Assembly: GCA_947628265.1 (NCBI GenBank)
Contig: CANQZF010000135.1
Coordinates: forward strand, 1 to 5,110
Source of the DNA: an uncultured Oscillospiraceae bacterium
Lineage (GTDB): Bacteria; Bacillota; Clostridia; Oscillospirales; Oscillospiraceae
Direction: 5' to 3'
Length of the DNA: 5,110 nucleotides
The stretch's first letter is position 1, and every line of letters begins with the position of its first letter. The notes beneath the pieces were generated by a model, which saw only the letters and a program-made list of their open reading frames with translations, made no database searches and was not told the DNA's origin. Below are positions 1 through 5,110 of the stretch, piece after piece. A program made the translations under genes and the position numbers.

Positions 1-761
1 CCACCTCCGTTTTCATGCAGTGCGACACTCAGTATCTGGACGAGGAGACCCGCGCCGTCATGGCGGCGGGGGAGAATCCCCTGGTGTTCCCGGGGCTCTA
101 TCTCACCACCTCCACCGACGAGTCCCGGGCCCTCAACACGGACATGGAGCCCAAGGTCATCATTTCCGCTTCGGGGATGTGCGACGCGGGGCGGGTCCGG
201 CACCACCTCAAATATAACCTCTGGCGGCCGGAGTGCATGGTGCTCTTTGTGGGCTATCAGGCCGTGGGGACGCTGGGCAGGGCCATCTACGACGGGGCGA
301 AGAGCGTAAAGCTCTTCGGCGACGACGTGGCGGTGAACGCGGAGATCCAGTATCTCCCCGGCGTCTCGGGCCACGCGGACAGGCAGGGGCTTTTGGACTG
401 GATGGACGGCTTTACGGAGAAGCCCGCCCAGGTCTTTGTGAACCACGGGGACGAGGGGGCCTGCGAGGAGCTGGCCCGGACCTTGCGGGAGGAGCGGGGG
501 ATCGACGCCTACGCCCCCTACTCCGGGACGGAGTACGACCTTGCCGCCGGGGAGTTTGTCCGCATCACCGAGGGCATCCCGGTGAGGAAGGAAAAGCCCG
601 TCTCTCCCGCCCGCAAGCGCGCCAACGACGCCTTCCGGAGGCTCCTGGAGGCCGTGAATAAGCTCGCGGAGGCCGCGAAATCCTGCGAGGGCATGGCCAC
701 GAAGGACCTTGCCAAGCTCACGGGCATGGTCACGTCCCTTACGGAGAAGATGAGGAAGTAA
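1..761 (+). CDS. MBL-fold / beta-CASP RNA metallo-hydrolase, C-terminal part (5' end outside window)
   Basis: This is the end of a longer gene. The frame is open from position 3 and reads T-S-V-F before the first ATG at 15, so that ATG is internal, not the start. Visible features are the conserved beta-CASP stretch SASGMCDAGR (about 168-197), the GVSGHAD motif with its histidine at 372-374 (beta-CASP motif B), and the NHGDE motif with its histidine at 444-446 (motif C). The zinc-binding HxHxDH motif and motif A (DSPLA-like) should lie upstream of the window. Family knowledge: COG1236-type proteins, relatives of CPSF-73 and RNase J, are Zn-dependent cytoplasmic RNA-processing nucleases. After motif C comes a Lys/Arg/Ala-rich tail of about 65 residues that looks helical. 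The actual substrate cannot be told from sequence. The gene ends 19 nt before the -35 of the gpmI promoter, with no clear terminator between. Confidence 0.9.
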   Translation, partial: TSVFMQCDTQYLDEETRAVMAAGENPLVFPGLYLTTSTDESRALNTDMEPKVIISASGMCDAGRVRHHLKYNLWRPECMVLFVGYQAVGTLGRAIYDGAKSVKLFGDDVAVNAEIQYLPGVSGHADRQGLLDWMDGFTEKPAQVFVNHGDEGACEELARTLREERGIDAYAPYSGTEYDLAAGEFVRITEGIPVRKEKPVSPARKRANDAFRRLLEAVNKLAEAAKSCEGMATKDLAKLTGMVTSLTEKMRK

Positions 762-780
762 AATCCTCCCCGGGGAACGC

Positions 781-809
781 TTGACAATTTCCCGTGGTTG
801 ATTTATTCT
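781..809 (+). promoter_or_regulatory. Sigma-A type promoter of gpmI
   Basis: A perfect -35 TTGACA (781-786) is followed by a 17-bp spacer and a -10 TATTCT (804-809, four of six consensus bases). Transcription would begin near 816, giving a leader of about 30 nt. The leader holds the strong Shine-Dalgarno AGGAGG at 833-838, 8 nt before the gpmI ATG. A short inverted repeat ATTCT-N6-AGAAT (805-820) covers the -10 and the expected start. Whether it has a role is unknown. Confidence 0.75.
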
Positions 810-846
810 ACATACAGAATTTTAAAAGTTACAGGAGGCTGTATAT

Positions 847-2424
<1,578 letters not shown>

Positions 2425-2441
2425 GGAAATTTCCCCACTCA

Positions 2442-2473
2442 AAGACCCGCCCTCCGATCAGGGGGCGGGTCTT
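2442..2473. terminator. Probable bidirectional hairpin terminator between convergent genes
   Basis: AAGACCCGCCC (2442-2452) pairs perfectly with GGGCGGGTCTT (2463-2473), an 11-bp GC-rich stem. The loop bases can extend it by a T-G and a C-G pair, leaving a loop of about 6 nt. It begins 18 nt after the gpmI stop. The opposing gene's TGA stop (2458-2460 on the minus strand) lies inside the loop. No strong T-run follows on either strand (the plus side reads CTTGAGGTTATT), so efficiency as an intrinsic terminator is uncertain, although position and symmetry suit shared termination. Confidence 0.6.
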
Positions 2474-3243
2474 GAGGTTATTGGGCATTCAGTAGAAAAA
2501 CAGACTTTCAAATCCGGGAGGATGTCCACGACGTGGGGGTAGTAGAGGAAAAATTCCGTGACGCCAAGGTCCCTGGCGGCGGCGATCTTTTCCTTGAGGG
2601 AGTTTAAGTCATCCCACAAAACCAGGTGCGCCCTGCCGTTTTGGAGGTAGCTTTGGTAGTTGGCCCGAAGCTCCGGGGAGTAGAAGGTCCGCTCCGGGAT
2701 AAGCCGGGGATTTGCCGTGACGCTGCCAAGGCCCGTCCTGGCCGGGAGGGCGAAATCCGTGTGGACCCGCTCCAGCTCCAGCGCCACGTTCCCGGCGCCG
2801 TACCTTGCGATAAGGTCCCGGATACGCCCCTCGTAGGTGCCGGAGAGGTTTTGGGCGGGCGTGACGATCTTCGCCCCCGGACAGGCGGCGGCGTAGCGCT
2901 CCGGCACATAGAGCCCCAGCCCTAAGCGGGACGCCTCTTCACACAATAGGGCGCAAAAGGCCGTGAGCTGCGCCGTGGGCCGGGGCAGGTCCAGGACCAT
3001 CCCCCCATACCCCATGCGGCGGCACTCCCGGGTGAGCTCCGCCGCCAGCGCCCCGTGGGGGCCGTAGCCCGTGAGGGTGGTACAGTCCACGTCCATGAGC
3101 TCTGCCCTCACCGGTGTGCCATAGGAGCGCTGGAGCCGGAAGCTCCGCCCCACGCGGTAGGCCATCAGGGAGACGGGTCCCGCCTGGGAGGCCTCCACCG
3201 CCGTATCCGGGGGAGAGGAGAGAAAAAATCTTGTCTCGGTCAT
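2458..3243 (-). CDS. Protein of unknown function, possible GH18-like TIM barrel lacking catalytic residues
   Basis: I do not recognise this 261-residue protein as a named family. It alternates short hydrophobic strands with helices, as a TIM barrel does: GMVLDLP (81-87), GLYVPE (110-115), AKIVTP (124-129), NVALELE (152-158), AHLVLWDD (205-212), TEFFLYYP (229-236). The pattern GYGGMVLDLP followed by a helix and GLGLYVPE resembles strands 4-5 of spore-type GH18 barrels. LWDDLNSLKEKIAAARDLGV followed by a strand resembles the last GH18 repeat unit. In the DxxDxDxE motif only one Asp (D85) remains; the catalytic Glu position is P87. No signal peptide or membrane segment is seen, so it is probably cytoplasmic. 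The start at 3243 is preferred over the ATG at 3249 because GAGGA (3251-3255) is 7 nt from the former and only 1 nt from the latter. The gene is convergent with gpmI and divergent from yqeG. Coding is well supported; function is not. Confidence 0.8.
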   Translation of the reverse strand: MTETRFFLSSPPDTAVEASQAGPVSLMAYRVGRSFRLQRSYGTPVRAELMDVDCTTLTGYGPHGALAAELTRECRRMGYGGMVLDLPRPTAQLTAFCALLCEEASRLGLGLYVPERYAAACPGAKIVTPAQNLSGTYEGRIRDLIARYGAGNVALELERVHTDFALPARTGLGSVTANPRLIPERTFYSPELRANYQSYLQNGRAHLVLWDDLNSLKEKIAAARDLGVTEFFLYYPHVVDILPDLKVCFSTECPITSRPAP

Positions 3244-3271
3244 GTACATTTCCTCGCTTATGTGTTATAAT
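3243..3271 (+). promoter_or_regulatory. Extended -10 promoter for yqeG-yqhT
   Basis: TGTTATAAT (3263-3271) is a perfect extended -10 (TGn plus TATAAT). A -35-like TGTACA (3243-3248, four of six consensus bases) lies 17 bp upstream. Transcription would begin around 3277-3279. The -35 touches the start codon of the divergent minus-strand gene (3241-3243), so the two genes share this very short control region. A comparably good minus-strand promoter was not found; TATAAC (3269-3264) is a possible -10 but lacks a convincing -35. Confidence 0.75.
3251..3255 (-). promoter_or_regulatory. Shine-Dalgarno site that decides the start of the minus-strand gene
   Basis: On the minus strand GAGGA stands 7 nt before the ATG at 3243-3241, which is normal spacing. 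It stands only 1 nt before the in-frame ATG at 3249-3247, which is too close. The shorter protein beginning MTETRFF is therefore preferred. Confidence 0.6.
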
Positions 3272-3288
3272 CGGACTTGTCCGTATTA
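3268..3288. repeat. Dyad at the predicted transcription start of yqeG
   Basis: CGGAC-TT-GTCCG (3272-3283) is a perfect inverted repeat. It is extended by TAAT on the left (3268-3271) and ATTA on the right (3285-3288) if the single base T3284 is bulged. It overlaps the end of the -10 and the expected +1, where an operator could act. It could equally form a small hairpin at the 5' end of the transcript. Confidence 0.4.
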
Positions 3289-3303
3289 GAATTTTATGCC
3301 GTT

Positions 3304-3308
3304 GGGAG
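3304..3308 (+). promoter_or_regulatory. Shine-Dalgarno site that sets the yqeG start
   Basis: GGGAG lies 6 nt before the ATG at 3315. The frame stays open upstream to 3114, but that part overlaps the minus-strand gene and the promoter. This site together with the family N-terminus points to 3315 as the true start. Confidence 0.65.
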
Positions 3309-3314
3309 CCGACT

Positions 3315-3806
3315 ATGAGTTTTTCTCTCTTTCCGGACCGAAAATTTCAAAAGGCGGAGGACATAAGCCCGGAGCTTTTGCGGGATATGGGCATCGACCT
3401 TCTCATTTTAGACGTGGACAACACCGTCGCCCCCTACAAGACCCTGACGCTGGAGCCGGAGATCCTCGATTGGGCACGGCGTGTCAAATCCTCCGGGGTC
3501 CGGCTCTACATCGTCTCCAACAACAAAAGCCAGCGGCCGGAGGTTTTCGCGAAGATTCTGGACATCCCCTACATAAAACGGGCGGGAAAGCCCAGCCCCC
3601 GGGGCGTGCGGGAGGCCCTGGCAATCACCGGGATTGACAAAGACCGTACGGCCCTGGTGGGGGACCAGATCTACACCGATACCATTGCTGCCAATTTGGC
3701 GGGGGTGAAAATACTCCTGGTGGAGCCCATCAAATTTACAAATCCATTTTTGGCGATCCGATATTTCCTGGAGCTCCCGTTCCGGCGGGAGAGAAAACAT
3801 AAGTAA
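3315..3806 (+). CDS. yqeG: YqeG-family HAD superfamily (IIIA) phosphatase
   Basis: A 163-residue cytoplasmic HAD hydrolase, near the usual YqeG length of about 170. HAD motif I is ILDVDNT with nucleophile D33 and acid/base D35. Motif II is YIVSNN with S68. The motif III lysine is K92 in AGKP. The final acidic motif is VGDQIYTD with D117 and D122. The N-terminus (FPDRKFQKAEDISPELLRDMGI) matches the family pattern of an LP-type start, then DI-P-LL-GI before the first strand, which supports the start at 3315. Related proteins hydrolyse phosphate esters in vitro, including a mitochondrial phosphatidylglycerophosphate phosphatase; the bacterial substrate is not established. It is the first gene after the 3263-3271 promoter and is followed 13 nt later by the peptidase gene, whose ribosome-binding site overlaps its stop codon, so the two are probably co-transcribed. 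Confidence 0.92.
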   Translation: MSFSLFPDRKFQKAEDISPELLRDMGIDLLILDVDNTVAPYKTLTLEPEILDWARRVKSSGVRLYIVSNNKSQRPEVFAKILDIPYIKRAGKPSPRGVREALAITGIDKDRTALVGDQIYTDTIAANLAGVKILLVEPIKFTNPFLAIRYFLELPFRRERKHK

Positions 3807-3819
3807 AGGAGTTTTTCAT

Positions 3820-4890
3820 ATGAACAACATCAAAAAGATCAGCGCCGCCCTGCGGGACACCGACGCCGGGGCCATCTTCGTCACGAGCCCCCAGAACCGC
3901 TATTACGCCACGGGATTTCGCTCCAGCGCCGGGGACCTCTTTATCTGCGCCGACGGCGCGGCGGCCCTTTTCATTGACGCCCGGTATTTTGAGGAGGCCA
4001 GCCGCAGCATCACGGAGGCGGAGGTCATTTGCTCCAACGACAAGCCCCTTTTGGACATCGAAAATGAGTTCCTGGCCTCCCACAACGTGACAAAGCTGGC
4101 GGTGGAGGAGGGGAGCCTCTCCTACGCCGCGTATAAGCGCTTTGAGGAGAAGCTGGCCCCCGAATTTGTCCCCGGGCAAAAGCTCCTCCGGGACCTCCGG
4201 ATGATCAAATCCGACGAGGAGATGGAGATCCTTGTAAAGGCCCAGCGCATCGCGGACGAGGCCTTCACCAACACCTTAAAGCTCATTACCCCCGACATCA
4301 CCGAGCGGGAGCTGGCGGCGGAGCTGACGTGCCAGATGCTAAAGCTGGGCGCGGAGGATAAGTCCTTTGACCCCATTGTGGTCTCCGGCAGCCTCTCCAG
4401 CGTCCCCCACGGCAAGCCCAGGGACGTAAAGCTCCAGCGGGGCTTCCTCACCATGGATTTCGGCGCCCTCTATAAGGGCTACTGCTCCGACACCACCCGC
4501 ACCGTGGCCATCGGCGAGCCCACCCAGGAGATGGTGAAGGTCTACAACACCGTTCTCCTGGCCCAGACCGAGGCCATCAAGGCCGCGAAAGCGGGGATGC
4601 TGGGCCGGGAGCTGGACGGCGTGGCCCGTCGGGTCATCACGGACGCCGGGTACGGGGAGTACTTTACCCACTCCCTGAGCCACGGCGTGGGCATCGACAT
4701 TCACGAGTTCCCCACCTGCTCCACCAGAAGCGAGGACGTTTTGCTCCCCGGCGCGGTGATCTCCATGGAGCCGGGAATTTACCTCCCCGGGCACTTCGGC
4801 GTGCGCATCGAGGACGTCATCGAGATAAAAGAGGGCGGATGCTTCGACCTCACCGACCTTCCCAAGGAGCTTTTGGTGTTCCGCGCGTAA
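3820..4890 (+). CDS. yqhT: Xaa-Pro peptidase, M24 family (YqhT-like)
   Basis: A 356-residue metallopeptidase that removes the N-terminal residue ahead of proline, recycling X-Pro peptides in the cytoplasm. An N-terminal creatinase-like domain (about 1-125, with TSPQNRYYATGF) precedes the pita-bread catalytic domain. All five dinuclear-metal ligands are present: D213 in TMDFGA, D224 in CSDTTRT, H288 in SLSHGVGIDIHEFP, E317 in SMEPGIY and E331 in VRIEDV. H284, four residues before the H288 ligand, is also kept. Length matches B. subtilis YqhT (about 353). AAAGGAG (3805-3811) sits 8 nt before the ATG and overlaps the yqeG stop, which indicates an operon with yqeG. efp follows, as it does after yqhT in B. 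subtilis. Exact specificity (aminopeptidase P versus prolidase) cannot be settled from sequence; absence of a secretion signal fits an intracellular enzyme. Confidence 0.93.
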   Translation: MNNIKKISAALRDTDAGAIFVTSPQNRYYATGFRSSAGDLFICADGAAALFIDARYFEEASRSITEAEVICSNDKPLLDIENEFLASHNVTKLAVEEGSLSYAAYKRFEEKLAPEFVPGQKLLRDLRMIKSDEEMEILVKAQRIADEAFTNTLKLITPDITERELAAELTCQMLKLGAEDKSFDPIVVSGSLSSVPHGKPRDVKLQRGFLTMDFGALYKGYCSDTTRTVAIGEPTQEMVKVYNTVLLAQTEAIKAAKAGMLGRELDGVARRVITDAGYGEYFTHSLSHGVGIDIHEFPTCSTRSEDVLLPGAVISMEPGIYLPGHFGVRIEDVIEIKEGGCFDLTDLPKELLVFRA

Positions 4891-4897
4891 AAAAGTC

Positions 4898-4926
4898 TTG
4901 CAAAATACCGGAATATGCGGTAAAAT
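4898..4926 (+). promoter_or_regulatory. Sigma-A type promoter of efp
   Basis: TTGCAA (4898-4903, five of six) and TAAAAT (4921-4926, five of six) are separated by exactly 17 bp. The expected start is near 4932, giving a leader of about 33 nt that includes GGGAGG (4951-4956), 8 nt before the efp ATG. An inverted repeat TACCG-N7-CGGTA (4906-4922) fills the spacer and enters the -10. efp can thus be transcribed separately from the peptidase gene. No terminator lies between the two, so read-through is also likely. Confidence 0.75.
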
Positions 4927-4964
4927 GATTTAGATGTGAATTATACCTACGGGAGGATAAAAAT

Positions 4965-5110
4965 ATGGCAACAATTACCGCCAGCGATTTTCGCAACGGC
5001 AAGACCTTTGAGTACGAGGGAAAGCCCGTCATGGTCGTGGAGTTCCAGCACGTCAAGCCCGGCAAGGGCGCGGCCTTCGTGCGCACCAAGATGAAGAACC
5101 TCATCACCGG
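4965..5110 (+). CDS. efp: Translation elongation factor P, N-terminal part (3' end outside window)
   Basis: The first 48 codons of EF-P are visible, beginning MATITASDFRNGKTFEYEGK. EF-P binds between the ribosomal P and E sites and promotes peptide bond formation at polyproline stretches. The visible part is the KOW-like N-terminal domain. Its loop HVKPGKGAAFVR carries the conserved lysine at position 34 (K31-P-G-K34), the residue that is post-translationally modified in many bacteria, including B. subtilis. The continuing TKMKNLITG is typical of the Firmicutes form. The start is fixed by GGGAGG 8 nt upstream and by alignment with the family N-terminus. About 135 further codons are expected beyond the window. 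No EF-P modification gene is visible here. Confidence 0.96.
   Translation, partial: MATITASDFRNGKTFEYEGKPVMVVEFQHVKPGKGAAFVRTKMKNLIT

Noticed and set aside
762..780. CCCCGGGG palindrome after the first gene, considered as a terminator
   Set aside because: The arms are only four bases each with no loop and no T-run. It is more likely just GC-rich spacer.
3114..3314. N-terminal extension of yqeG by 67 codons
   Set aside because: The extension overlaps the opposite-strand gene and the extended -10 promoter and is low-complexity Arg/Pro/Gly. GGGAG before 3315 and the YqeG family N-terminus fit the shorter start.
3774..3791. Hairpin CTCCCG-TTCCGG-CGGGAG near the end of yqeG, considered as a terminator
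   Set aside because: It lies inside coding sequence, is followed by AGAAAACATAAG instead of a T-run, and the next gene is only 13 nt beyond the stop with a strong ribosome-binding site.
4891..4964. Riboswitch or small RNA upstream of efp
   Set aside because: The 74-nt gap is fully accounted for by a promoter and ribosome-binding site, leaving a leader of only about 33 nt with no room for a known riboswitch.

Overview
The window is GC-rich, ordinary chromosomal DNA. The genes are tightly packed, Shine-Dalgarno sites are strong (AGGAGG, AAAGGAG, GGGAGG), and the recognisable promoters fit sigma-A consensus. Gene content (a YqeG-type HAD phosphatase, a YqhT-type Xaa-Pro peptidase next to EF-P, a cofactor-independent phosphoglycerate mutase) and base composition suggest a high-GC member of the Clostridia, probably Oscillospiraceae/Ruminococcaceae-like. 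The taxonomic placement is inference, because no rRNA gene is present.

Layout. (1) Positions 1-761 (+) hold the C-terminal part of a beta-CASP metallo-beta-lactamase-fold RNA hydrolase, cut by the window edge. (2) A TTGACA-17-TATTCT promoter then drives gpmI (847-2424, +). All expected metal and substrate residues are present, and its motifs are of the plant/kinetoplastid subtype. (3) A GC-rich hairpin at 2442-2473 lies between gpmI and a convergent minus-strand gene (2458-3243). The stop codon of the minus-strand gene lies inside the hairpin loop. That gene encodes a protein of unknown function that resembles a GH18-type TIM barrel lacking its catalytic residues. (4) A compact divergent region (about 3243-3314) carries an extended -10 promoter and a dyad at the predicted start of transcription. 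It serves yqeG (3315-3806, +), followed 13 nt later by an M24 Xaa-Pro peptidase gene (3820-4890, +). (5) efp begins at 4965 behind its own promoter and runs off the window end.

Functional reading. gpmI is glycolytic but has no other glycolytic gene directly beside it here. yqhT and efp both concern proline: the peptidase cleaves X-Pro bonds and EF-P rescues ribosomes stalled at polyproline. Their adjacency matches Bacillus subtilis. No intergenic gap exceeds about 90 bases. I found no RNA genes, mobile elements, CRISPR arrays or phage genes, and no convincing new multi-gene system. The least explained item is the minus-strand GH18-like gene.
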